Shown here: positions 47,977-60,285 of the stretch, in pieces
How positions within the stretch are numbered: the first letter of the stretch is position 1
Layout: each line of letters begins with the position of its first letter
Source: Larix kaempferi
Lineage: Eukaryota > Streptophyta > Pinopsida > Pinales > Pinaceae
Assembly: GCA_027924585.1 (NCBI GenBank)
Contig: BSBM01000076.1
Coordinates: forward strand, 10,958,001-11,022,000
Direction of reading: 5' to 3'
DNA length: 64,000 bases
Notes under the pieces: generated by a model
Told to the model about the DNA's origin: nothing
Databases searched by the model: none
Seen by the model: only the letters and a program-made list of their open reading frames with translations
Program-made: the position numbers and the translations under genes

Positions 47977-50948
47977 TGTTCCCCATCTTGTCTGGGCTCA
48001 TCCACTACATGCTCTACAGTTGAAAGAATAAAGGTTGTAATTCATACACCATTCGCAATTAAGTATTTTTAATTGTAATACATACTACAATGTTTTTTGA
48101 ACACGTGAAATACCTCCAGTACTAAGCTGAGCATCGCTTTCAAGTGGAACTCCATCGTGACTGGGATCATTTGTTGATCCAGTACTTAGGGCATTTATAT
48201 TTAGATTGCTTTCCTGGTTAAATGAAACAAACACATTAATTCATGGCCAAAAATAATAACCAATATTAGAATGTGCAAATAATAAATTATAAATCCTCTT
48301 AGTTTCTTTTATTTACATGAGCGTCAGGTTGGGTGTCGGAAGGCTATGTGTTCCCCAAGATTCTCCTATGTTCAACCAAGGCTTTATAACCGTGGTAGTA
48401 GGCATGCCTAAGTTCTTCCTCTGTAGGAGCCTCTTTGAGTTATGCACCCTACAATTATGCATAAGGGCATGAATTTTGATCCTTTTGTGATATTAAATTA
48501 AAATTGCTAACCATTTATAATTTGGATGCAAATTATTTTATTCTATACATACAAATGGTGCAGCCACTTTCGAGAAACCACCTAGGCCATGTTTATGTTT
48601 TCCATGTTTATCTATCCTAGGCTTGGTGGCTTTGGATGTATCTGGGAGCCCATATTCATAATATTCAAATACTTAGTTAGTTCTCACAATGATGATAAAG
48701 CATCATAAATACATTATTAAAAGTGCCTCATACATTCCTGTTCTGAGTGGTGTCTTGCCTTCTTTTCGTATCGCCTTTTTCTTGTGCATCATGCACGAGG
48801 GCCTTCCACTCCATCTCTAATATTGGTGGAGGGCGCTCATAGCTAGGGGCATTTTTCAGATGAACCCTATATTGGTCATGAATACATCTCAAATATAATC
48901 CCACCTTTGCATCAACTCCAACTTTGTTAAAGGTACCCTCACTGAACATCCCAACCAACTTGTTCATAAATTCATCCTTTAATTTTGAACTTTGGGAATT
49001 CCACCTTGTTAGTATGGTGGGTCGAAACATATCCAAGGCGAGTTCATTCATGGGTCCATAAAATACATCATTTCCTAGAAAACGATATTATCATTAGTTT
49101 GAAATAATTGATAATTATATCTAAATTTCAATTGGATTATACATAATATTGAAAATACTTCTTACATACCTGTAAGCTTATTATTTTTCATGGGGATGAC
49201 GTTATCGTCTACAAAAAATGAAACCTTTAAATTTATCATGCTAGTAATACGGGTAGATCCAAAAAATCTTCCTTCATAATCTGCCATGGCATCATGCTCT
49301 GCATCCACTGCATTATGTGCAGATCCTAGCGTGTGTTGTTCAAGCCGGGGTGTACTACTAGTGGAATCGGGGCTAGAGAGTGTAGCGATCGGAGTGACTG
49401 GCGTTCCAGTCGCAGGAGAAGCAATAACTCAACTACCTGCGTCGACCCCACTAGTCCTCGCACCATAAGGATCATCCTGCGCCTCCAAAAACACCTATAA
49501 AACAAAGAGTTTTGTTATAAAGCGATAGTATAATTATAATAATGAATAATTCAAAAAATAAATGGGATAATTGAAGATGTTACTTACCCCAAGCTCATGA
49601 ATCTCATGCGTCAGGGTATCCATTTTATCTCTTATCTCTTGTGTCTTTGGAAAAGTCAATAATAAATAAGTGAATTCCATATTTTTTTATTAAAATCTTC
49701 TTTATTGTGTGCACAGGGTCGGCTGACAAAAAAAATTCTTCTTCACTTGGTACTTCCTCAGTAGCATCTTTGGACTTCTCCGATGCTAGTGCGCCCTTGC
49801 CCCTGCCACCCTATTGATCAACATGGAAGAATACATAATAATGCACATAATGCATCCAGTATTTCACACAAATTGGTTATGAGGACACTCACAAATTGGT
49901 TATGACAATTTGAAATGAACAAGAATCTATGCATTTTGTCAATTATTACTTTTTCTCCTTATATTTTTATAAAAATCAAAGAAAAACACAATAGTCATAT
50001 TAAGTCTAAATACAAACAACTTTGGATCTATAATGAATGAAAGTAACATTAAATAAGTCTCAAATATAACAAAACTAGTGTTTTTCAAGAGCCATGAATT
50101 ATTCAGATGTCGAGTTTACTGACATAATGCATGGCAACATTTTACAGTAAATGTTAAATATAAAATACAAGATTCATTGCTTATAGCTTAGATAAAATAG
50201 TAGACGTACCGTCGTATATATTTGATTCAAATTGTAGTCAATCAACAACTTTTCCCTGTAGCTATTGGTTTTATTGCACATACAAATACTCGATTTCCTT
50301 CACTCCCCTCAAATATGCAATTGGGTTGCTTATTTGTTTTCATGGGTCGTGTATTGTTTATAAACCCTGCAATATTCCCCGTTGCTTTTGGCCTTCCGTC
50401 AATATACATTGATTCTCCTTTGTTCCGATCATTGTCTTTTAGTTGTATATAATTTGCAGCTACGCCATATCTTCGCATACTTTTTGTATATTGGACTAGG
50501 CGTATCCAATCTATGTAGTTGTAACAGGGTCCGACATACTCCATCAATTTAATTAATCCACCATCGTGGACCTTTATTCCAACCATGGAAAATATCCCTA
50601 AACCATGCAATGACGATGGAGCAATGCGGTATATCCTTCCATCGACACAAAAATCAATGTTGAGTTGAGGAAGATCCCTAGGTACCCATCATTTCACTAG
50701 ATAGTTGTACCTCAAGGGCACCTCAATGTCGCCTATGATCTCATCACCATAAGAACATGACCCCCCTTTAGCAAGAAAAAATATGAATCATCTATTGAAT
50801 TTTCTTCTGATATTTTCATCTCTAGTTGATCTTCGCTCGTTAGATGTACTATATGTCCCACTTTCCTTTATTCTACCTTAACTTCCCTCGCTCGACGAGG
50901 ATAGATATGACAAGTATCTGTTTGGTTGTACTTCCTATAACACTCCAT
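47977..50948 (-). pseudogene. SET-domain / Ptta-En/Spm-like fusion gene, decayed
   Basis: The probable start is the ATG at 50946-50948. Exon 1 (to about 50207) encodes an N-terminal region and a SET domain: GIFSMVGIKVHDGG, GNIAGFINNTRP, NCIFEGSEGNRVFVCA, then LLIDYNLNQ after a one-base deletion in GKEL. In-frame stops occur near 50868 and at 50689-50691, and a shift in a G run near 50765. Exon 2 starts at 49805 (GGRGKGALASEKSKD), joined in phase 0. Later exons lie near 49588-49640, then at 49170-49494, 48734-49074, about 48553-48671, 48317-48448, 48114-48213, and from 48013. The 48734-49074 exon has YLRCIHDQYRVHL and YERPPPI, typical of plant Ptta/En/Spm (Transposase_24-like) proteins. The outer LTR cuts the last exon. 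Confidence 0.75.
50207..50720 (-). pseudogene. SET domain within the fusion gene
   Basis: SET domains bind S-adenosylmethionine and methylate lysines. The expected order is present: a GxG-like turn (LHGLGIFS), an N-terminal beta region with DWIRLVQY, an NIxxFIN motif (GNIAGFINNTRP), a cysteine after NKQP, and the closing LLIDYN. The insert between FIN and PNC is longer than in classic histone methyltransferases. The domain is broken by a stop upstream and by the GKEL deletion near 50235. Confidence 0.7.
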
Positions 50949-51135
50949 CGTGTGACATTGTGTGAGAGAAACATTTAGTGAGTGTCATAAACTCAGGGTG
51001 ACTAGGTCAATCATATATAATATATGGTAAAACATTATATGATGAAAAATGATAATTTGTGCTACTTAAATTATATGGTCAATCATATATAATAAAAAGA
51101 AATGAAAATACATGGGGTAGCAATGATGGCATGTT
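50949..51135. other. Upstream of the fusion gene
   Basis: AT-rich. No clear promoter element for the minus-strand gene. Confidence 0.35.
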
Positions 51136-51139
51136 GGAA

Positions 51140-51318
51140 ACTGTCCATTTGTTACGGCGTACAGGTTGTTAAGCAAGTCGCAGGTTTGATTCTATCTTAG
51201 AGGAGGTCGCGGAGGTTACGCCCCAACTATTCACGCCTGAGGTTTATAGTGGACGCTGCAGGAATCGACCCTGTGTCACGCGAGTACGAGACCCGCGCGT
51301 TACCGACCTCGTTAACAA
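51140..51318. repeat. Two tRNA-like SINE heads in inverted orientation
   Basis: On the minus strand GGTCGGTAACGCG (A-box-like, about 51296-51308) is followed by GGGTCGATTCC (B-box, 51261-51271). On the plus strand a related head runs from GTTACGGCGTACAGG (51151) to AGGTTTGATTCT (B-box-like, 51182-51193). The two halves align with each other in opposite directions. Neither can fold as a complete tRNA. An A run follows at 51317-51325. Confidence 0.6.
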
Positions 51319-51325
51319 AAAAAAA

Positions 51326-54300
51326 GGAAAATACATACATCAATATTTTTTTTCAAGTTGCTAAAAATGTTGATGAGAGAAAGATCATATAGGAAATATC
51401 ACTTACATACGACATTCTTTCCCATGGATATATACATGCTTCATGACCCATAGCCTATGATTTGGCTTAGAATATGTAGAAACTCCTCAGTTATTCAGTG
51501 CTACAATATATAATTGCTAGTTCCTACCTATAGATGTTGGTATCTTGTAAGTCAATATGGAAAGTAGAAAATGAATTCCATGACATCATGGTAGATAAAT
51601 AGATGATAGGATTGATATGCATTTGGATATCTTATACTCAGTTTTCATTTTTTACTTGAATTCAGTTTTCATTTGGATGTGGCCATTCCTCAAATAGAAA
51701 TTTGGGTTTTTCTAGTTATTTTTTAGGATCGAGGGAATAAGGGCAAGGAACTCATGGAGGCAAGGCCTACCATTGAATTTTTCTAGCTTTAAATGCATTT
51801 TCCTAAACTAATGAATCTATGTTGCTAAGAATCTTTCCAAGAACTTAGAATATAGAGAGAAACTAAGCTATATTGAATTACATCATATTTTTTGTCAAGA
51901 TCATCCATTCTTTGTAGAATTTTAAAAATTGAATTTCCTTTGCTTTTAATTGTAAAGGCTACTAACCCCTTAACTTGTTGATACAACTCTAACATTCAGG
52001 CATATTTGGAATATTTACTCTTGGAGTGATCAAAGTTGGGGATCTATGCCATCATCTCTGAATCAATACTTGCATTTGAATTTTTCCCATGTTTCTTTTT
52101 TACTTATTCCTCTATGGTTTCTACGTCATGTTTAACCTCTACGAAGAAGCGAACATGATAGGCCTTTGTAGTAACCATTGCAAGGCTAGGCTTCTCACTT
52201 CCCTTGACCTCCCCTTATTTTGACCTACCATCTTACTTAGTCTTAAGTGGATGCTCTCTATAGTCATTCTTAGAATCCAACATGGTTGAGGGATTGAAAT
52301 TTGGTTTGGTAATAACACACATAGTGTTGAAGCTACAATTGCCAAACCTTCTATCACAATTATTAAGAGAATTTTACAATAACACATATAGTTCAATACC
52401 AGCAAGGAATTTCCTCTTAGCTCGTTCTTCGGCCTTCACAAAAACCAAGTGAGTTTCACTAAAAGTTTCATAACATCTTTCTAAATCAACACGCTGGGTT
52501 GACACGTTGAAACTCATTGATTTTCATAAAGTCTTCTTTGATTGTTGAATAGCTCAAGATGGGCATCCCTCACTGAGTTACAAAACAATTACCTAAACTA
52601 GAATAGCTAGCATTTGGCTATCAGTGTGAATGAGAACATCAAAGACAAATTGAAAGGAAGCATGCATAAAAGAGATGCAAAGACAAGCATTATAGAAAAA
52701 GAGGTAAGTATTCTTCAACGCTAAGTATTAGTAACTTCTTTCTAGCATTTCACAACTTTGGACAAGCTAAGAGGACAAGGAAAGGATTCAATACAAGAGG
52801 TAATTCCTAGAAAGACACCATCTCATTTTTATGCAATCCAAGGCATTAACCCATCCAAATAATTTGGCTACATTCTTGATCAATGATGAAGCCAAATACA
52901 ATAGAGTATATCTTGCATTGTAAGCACATTATTACAATTTTATGTGTGGTAAAACAAGTCACAAGGTAATGTGTCTATGCTTTCTAGTAAGGATATTGAT
53001 GAATTACAACAAAGTTTGAGTTTTAATGGTTGCATATTGAAATCCAAAACTTAGGAGATAGAAAATTTAAGTTCGATCTACAAGCCACATTAGCCAAGGT
53101 ATGTGGGTGTGGGTGTACATTATAGATACAAGGATGAGATGTTTAAATTTGAATGAGGAGTAGTTCTCAGCCTACATCATGTCTCTTATATCTTATCCTA
53201 TCTTATTGCGCTGCATTATTTTGACTTCGCATGCTCTTTTTGAGAATTTAGCTATGTTTCTTGCTTCTATAAGAGATGCTTAAATATGATTGATGTACTC
53301 TTTTAGTCCCATTGACATACTTTGTGGTCATTTATTGGACATAAAAATTACTTACCTTATCTATCTTAACTTATCAAGTTAAAAATCCTTGTCTACTATG
53401 AATCAAAAGTGTGTATGTCCCTATTGTCATTGTTGTTTGTATTTTTTAGAGTAAAAAAGATAGGACTGCAAAAATTTATAGATGCATGCATGATTAACAA
53501 CTAATTGAGAATGTGTAGTTAATAACATTGAGAGAATTTTGAAGACCATAGCTTGTTGCATTGGGAGTGGAGAGACATTGCTGAAAGGTTTAACATACAG
53601 TGGAGCTTCGACAATATGCAAAAGAGCTGAGGAGTTAGGGACAGGCACTAGCAAAATGGAATGCAAGAAGTTGGAGTCTCATGTAGAAAATGGCTTCGAG
53701 ATGTTTCTAGCCTCAACTTGTTCAATGCATGAAAAGCTATGAATTCAATCCAAAAAATTCCAAAAGAAAAATAGAAGTACATCAAATAACCCTAAGAAGG
53801 ATTGGTATGAAATCTTTAATGAAAAAGAATATTGAAGACGACTGGAGACGAATTCTTTAATGCAACTTAACAAAATTGAAGTGACAACCCTCTTTGAATC
53901 AGGTAAATCAGAGATCTTAATATTTGAGTCCCTATTTCAATTGTTGGGATCAAAGACTATTCACACTCAGATCCATATCCTTTGTATTGGTTACCAAAGG
54001 ATGTTGGTCTTCATGATACCCAACATTGTAAGTTTAAATTGTGCATTTAAATTCATTTTATTGATGCACTGAAATGTGATGTTGTGCTATTGGATGTATG
54101 CAGAATGGTAATCCATAGTCCACACCTTATGGACTAAGATGCCATATTCCTATGAAGAGCCAATAAATTGAAATTGGATAAAGAATGGAAGCCATACCTA
54201 ATTGATGTGTATAAAGAAGCCATACTTAATTGATGGGTATAAGGGAATAAAATAAATCTCATGGATCTTAGAAAAGCCATGCTAAAAGGTTGATTATCAA

Positions 54301-55018
54301 CAGTAATAATTTCTTGACATTGGCCATAAAACCAAAGAATAATGAATCTGTGGAGCTAGAACCTTCTAATAATAATATAACAGTGCCTTCTACTACTAAC
54401 ATAACAGGTGAATGGAAAAGATAAGTAAATCATTTGTTAGAAAAATATGAAATTATTTTTTGGGGAAAAAAGGGTTTGCCACACAAAAGGCTAATTGAGC
54501 ATGGCATACGATTGTTGTTAGGTTGATCTTTCCCAACATTGGCACTAATAAAACCCATGAAGCATCCAAAGCTCTCTCCTTTGCATCTATCATCTTGAAT
54601 TAAATACAAGATGTAGGGTTTGGCATTATTTGAATGGATGAACTCCTAAAATGATTTCCATCAACATAGAAAAAGGTTGGATTAATTCTAAATGGGAAGA
54701 CCTACAAAACTTCGCCCTCATATTCATCTGTTCGCCTAGGGAATGAAGTAGAGGAGTGAAAGCGCATGGACTGCAAATGAGCTACCACCAAACTAACACA
54801 ATGAAATTCCAGTTGGTGATTACACGTGAATATGGTTACTACAACACACAAGGTTCGATTATAGAGAATGACTATTTGGGGATTCAAAACGTATTTGGGG
54901 ATTCATCCATCATTTAAACCACCACGGGAACGAAATAGCGGAACTAAATTGGAATGATTTTTTTATGAAATTGCAATGAAATTTGAACAAATTGGCATGG
55001 AATATTTGTCACATACCA
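51326..55018. other. No gene seen
   Basis: About 3.7 kb of AT-rich sequence with frames below 90 codons and no motif on either strand. Confidence 0.5.
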
Positions 55019-55160
55019 TAGTGGGGTTGACCCACTTCTCCTCTGCGCACTTGGACGAATCTACGGGTGGGGTCGATCACTTCTCCTCTACACACTAGTA
55101 TACAAGTGGGTTCGATGTTGTCATGGGTTCTCAACACTCTACAAGTGGGGTCGATGCAAA
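55019..55160. repeat. Short GTGGGGTCGAT repeat cluster
   Basis: Phrases like GTGGGGTYGAYCACTTCTCCTC recur near 55020 and 55070, and ACAAGTGGGKTCGATG near 55093 and 55150. The cluster is GC-richer than its surroundings. Confidence 0.6.
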
Positions 55161-55289
55161 CATGATTGAGTTCTCTCAAGTCAACGAAGGGGTGAGTTCA
55201 GGCCGGTTTTGGCACCGTGCGCGCACACTTCCGCGTTTTGGAAGGGCGATGGGTTTGTGAAGGAGGGTTGTGAATTAGCTAGGTTTTAT

Positions 55290-55560
55290 ATGTTATTTGT
55301 TTATTTTATATTTTTTAATTTTAATATATTTTTAATATCATTATATTAATATATAATATTTTTGTAATTTTATTTCTTATATGTTTATTTTATATTTGTT
55401 AATCGTATTCTCTCTTTTTTATCTATATATATATATATATGTATATGTATATGTATGTATGTATTAATTGTATTATATTATTAATAATAATTGTAGTATA
55501 TTAATATATAATATTTGTTAATTTTAATATATATGTTAATATGTTAGCATGTACAAATAA
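55290..55560. repeat. AT-rich block with TA/TATG microsatellite
   Basis: Nearly pure A/T with ATATAT and ATGTATGTAT runs near 55425-55465. Confidence 0.85.
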
Positions 55561-55734
55561 ACGATGGCGATGACAATGGGGATGATGGAAATAACAATGG
55601 GGACGATGATAATGGCGATGACTATAAATAACTCAATATGGTGGTGCCTATGTGCACATAGTTGGGGTCATGCGAGCGCGGTCAGGATCCTTGGTCAAAA
55701 AGTAAAGTCATGAGTTGGACATTTGTGACTAGAC

Positions 55735-58700
55735 AGGGGAAACAATGACTTATGAATGGGGACAACGTTGAATTTTTTTCAAATTGTTTATGTATGCAAT
55801 GAAATTTGGCATGGATAGAATGTTCGCATGCCTTGACGACATGGGATGGTTTCTAGACTCAAATATGACTCACACATCTAGTACTCTATATATCTGATCT
55901 CGTCGCAGTTTCATTTGAACTTTCTCAGATTGTCATGCATGGAACTCCCAACATAGCAATCTGCATCATGGTCGTGTTGATCTTTATATTCATCGTCTAT
56001 GTCATTCAAAACCAGCGTCATGCCAATTAGGTCCATGATATTGGTGCCAATAAGAAGGTGCTAGACAACATTTCATATTTTAAAAATGGTTTTGTACTAC
56101 TCTACATGGAACAGAAAACTTAGATGAGAGCAAAAAACAAAGACAAGAAATAATTGATGAAGCTTGTGCAATTTATCAAGTACTTGTTTATCAATGTTAT
56201 TTCCTTTGCACTAGATGCATGAACATGCATCTTGAAATGATTTTAAAAGAAACAACTAAAAGACATTGTATTAGGACTAGTCATGGGCAACAATGACCTG
56301 TGAATGGGGCCAACGTTAAAAAAATTTCAAACTATTTTTGTATGCAATGAAATTTGGCATGGAGAGATTGTTCGCATGCCTTGATGATATGGCAGGGTTT
56401 CCATACTAAAAGATGACTCAGACACCCAATACTCTATATCTTCAATCTTGTCTTAGTTTCATTTGAACATTCTCAGATTGTCATGCATGGAACTCCCAAC
56501 ATACCCATCTACGTCATGGTCGTGTTGATCTTTATATTCATTACCTATGTCATTCTTAATTAGCTCATGCCAATTAGGCACATTAGTTTGGTGGCAAGAA
56601 GAAGGTGTTAGACGACATTTCATATTTAAATAATGATTTCGTACTACTCTATATGGAGCAAAAAACTTAGATTGAAGCAAAAAAAAAAAGGCAAGAAATA
56701 ATTGATCAAGCTTGTGCAATTTATCAAGTACTTTTTTATTGACCTTATTTCCCTTGCATTAGATGTGTAAACATACCCATATTCATCATGGTCATGCTGG
56801 TATTTATATTCATTTCCTATGTTATTCAAAACCAACATCATGCCAATTAGGCCCATGATTCCTTGAACCAACAAATGGGAACTTTGTAGTGGGTGTTGAA
56901 AGTCACTATGATGGATATGAGTTGCATGAGTAGGTTTTATGGGCTAGAAATGGGTCTCGAGGTAAACATGGGTTTCGAGGCCTTCTTGTGGGATACAAGT
57001 GCCATGAGCAGGTTTTGTGTACTATAAATGATTAATATTGAGACATAAACATGGTTAAGAGTGAAAAAAGTGCCTTAAGTCCTAATTGAACTTTCTTGAC
57101 GTCAAGCACCTTGGGTAACACATAGAATCCACGAAGTAAGTCCTTTACATGGAATCGTTAGCATTCAAGTTGAATATTTCAGTGCATAAAAGGACAAACT
57201 AAAAAAATTTCAACGTTGGCCCCATTCACATGTAGGTCACTTTGTGGGAAGTCAACATAAACTAGAGGAACAACAAATTGCATGTTAGAAAAAACTTCAT
57301 CACAATACAATGATAATGAAGATGAAAAATACGACGATGGTACAAACTTGAATGAGCTTCTCTTGGTTTCAAGAATAATATATTCGCTACTGAACAAGGT
57401 CAACCACGTGAAGGTGCAAGCTCATATGGCCCCTCCGCCCCCCACTTCACTCCCAATTCCCCAATACCCAATCTATCTACTATAAAATATTTGAAATAAA
57501 CATAGTAACAATCAAAATAGAAACACGACTACATATGGACAAAATATGATCCCATCATACTTTCATTTGAACTTTCTCGAGTTGACATGCCTGGAATTCC
57601 CGACATACCCATCCACACCATATTCGTGTTGATATTTATACTCATTTCCTATGTCGTTCAAAATGAACATCATGCATTCCAATTAGGCCCATGATATTGG
57701 TGGAAAGAAGAAGGCGCCAACCGACATTTCATCAATGATTTCAAGCTACTCTAGTGAATGGAGCGCAAAAAACTTAGATGAGAGAAAAAAGAAAAAAAAA
57801 GACAAGAAATATTTGACGAAGCTTGTGCAATTTATCAAGTACTTGTTTTTTCAACGTTATATTCCTTACACTAGATGTGACGATGTGCATGTCAAAACAA
57901 TTTTAAAAGAAACACCTAAAACTAGACCTAGTCCTACAACGACTAGACATGGGCAACAATGACCCGTGGATGGGGCCAGTGTTGAAAATTTTTCAAGTTG
58001 TTTATGAATGCACTGAAATTTGACATGTATTGGTGGTTCGCATGCCTCCACTATATGGGAGGGTTTCCAGACTCAAATATGACAGAAATTCCTAGTACTT
58101 AGCATCTCCAATCTCATCATACTTTCATTTGAACTTTCTCGGATTGACGTGCCTGGAATTCCAAACAAACCCATCCACACCATGGTCGTGTTGATATTTA
58201 TACTCATCGCCTATGATGTTCAAAATGGACATCATACATGCCAATTAGGCCCATGATATTGGTAGCAAGAAGAAGGCCCCAACCGACATCTCAACAATGA
58301 TTTCGAGCTACTCTGGTGAATGGAGCGCAAAAAACTTAAATGAGAACAAAAAGCAAAGACAAGAAATATCTGATGAAGCTTGTGCAATTTATCAAGTACT
58401 TGTTTTTAGACGTTATCATCCTTTCACTAGATGCGTCGAATTTTAAAAGAAACATCTAAAACTAGACCTAGTATTGCAGCGACTAGACATGGGCATCAAT
58501 GACTCGTGGATGGGACTAGTGTTGAAAAATTTTCAAATTATTTTTGAATGCACTGAAATTTTACATGGACTGGTGGTTCGCATGCCTCCACGATATGGGA
58601 GGGTTTCCAGACTCAAATATGATGGAAACTCCCAGTACTCGGTATCTCCAATCTCATCATACTTTCATTTGAACTTTCTCGGATTGGCGTGCCTGGAATT

Positions 58701-59935
58701 CCCGACATACCCATCCACACCATAGTCGTGCTGATATTTATACTCATCACCTATGTCATTCAAAATAAACATCATGCATGCCAATTAGGCCGATGATATT
58801 GGTGGAAAGAAGAAGGCGCCAACCGACATTTCATCAATGATTTCGAGCTACTATGGTGAATGGAACGCAAAAAACTTTGATGAGAGCCAAAAACAAAGAC
58901 AAGAAATATCTGATGAAGGTTGTGCAATTTATCAAGTACTTGTTTTTCAACGTTATCTCCCTTGCACTAGATTCATCGATGTGCATGTCGAAATAATTTT
59001 AAGAGAAACACCTAAAACTAAACCTAGTACTTCAACGACTAGACATGGGCAACATTGACCTGTGGATGGGGCCAACATTGAAAAAATTTCAAATTGTTTT
59101 TGAATGCACTAAAATTTGACATGGAATGGCAGTTTTCATGCCTCCACGATATGGGAGGGTTTCCATACTCAAACATGGCATAAATTCCCATTACTCGGCA
59201 TCTTCGATCTCATCATACTTTCATTTGAAATTTCTCGGATTGACGTGCCTGGAATTCCCAACATACCCATCCACGCCATAGTCGTGCTGATATTTATACT
59301 CATCTCCTATGTCATTAAAAATTAACATCATGCATGCCAATTAGGCCCATGATATTGGTGGAAAGAATAAGGTGCCAGCCGACATTTCATCAATGCTTTC
59401 GAGCTACTCTGGTGAATGGAGTGAAAAAAACTTAGTTGAGAGCAAAAAACAAAGACAAGAAATATATGATGAAGCTTGTGCAATTTAACAAGTACTTGTT
59501 TTTTGACATTATCACCCTTGCACTAGATGCATCGACGTACATGTTGAAATAATTTTAAAAGAAACACCTAAAAGACCTAGTACTGCATCGACTAGACATG
59601 GAAACAATGACCTGTGGATGGGGACAACGTTGAAAATTTTTAAAATTGTTTATGAATGCATTGAAATTTGACATGGACTAGTAGTTCGCATGCCTCCACG
59701 ATATGGGAGGGTTTCCAAACCAAATATGATCAAAATTCCCTGTACTCCACATCTCAAAGATGACAAAAACGACGATGGTATAAAATTGAATGATCTTCTC
59801 TTTGTTTCAATAATAATATATTATCTACTAAAGAAGGTCAACCACGTGAAGGTGGAAGCTCATATGGCCCCTCCCCTCCCCTCACTTCACTCTCAATTCC
59901 TCAGTACCCAATATATCTACTATTAAATATTTGAA
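55735..59935. repeat. Tandem array of a roughly 550-bp unit with higher-order period
   Basis: The phrase GACATGGGCAACAATGACC or near variants recurs near 56281, 57945, 58486, 59041 and 59596; a related start lies near 55735. Spacing is 540-556 bp in the regular part. A tail block with GGTCAACCACGTGAAGGTG follows at 57398 and 59837, about 2.44 kb apart, so a multi-unit block was itself duplicated. Units contain a recurring open stretch (SAKNLDE, ACAIYQVLVFQRY, ETPKTRPS) broken differently in each, suggesting a gene fragment amplified as a satellite. Function unknown. Confidence 0.8.
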
Positions 59936-60069
59936 AGAAACATAATTAATAACAATCAAACATAGAAAATAAGAAAATAAGAAAATAAATATTTAAGGTA
60001 AATGAAAGAGAACAAACCAACTAAGAACATATGAATACATACCTCATACATTTTAATATTTTGATATCA

Positions 60070-60285
60070 TTAATCTTCTTCTTCATCCAACTCATCATCT
60101 AAATCATTTGGTTCGAATTTCATGTTCAAAATATTATCCATATCAGCATCATCATCATCAATGTCGTCAATTCCAAACATATCATCATCTGAAACATATT
60201 CTCCTACATTTGGTTCGACTTCTTCAAGTTCTTCGAGATCTGACACATCGTCAATATCATATTCATTCAAAACATTGTCTTCCAC
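60070..60285 (-). pseudogene. Acidic C-terminal tail of the CACTA transposase
   Basis: A 71-codon frame is dominated by aspartate and glutamate (for example MFGIDDIDDDDADMD). Acidic tails are common at the C-terminus of plant CACTA transposases. It lies in order after the DUF4216-like part on the same strand. Confidence 0.65.

Noticed and set aside
51140-51318. Functional tRNA gene
   Set aside because: Box A and B are recognisable but no acceptor or anticodon stem can be formed.
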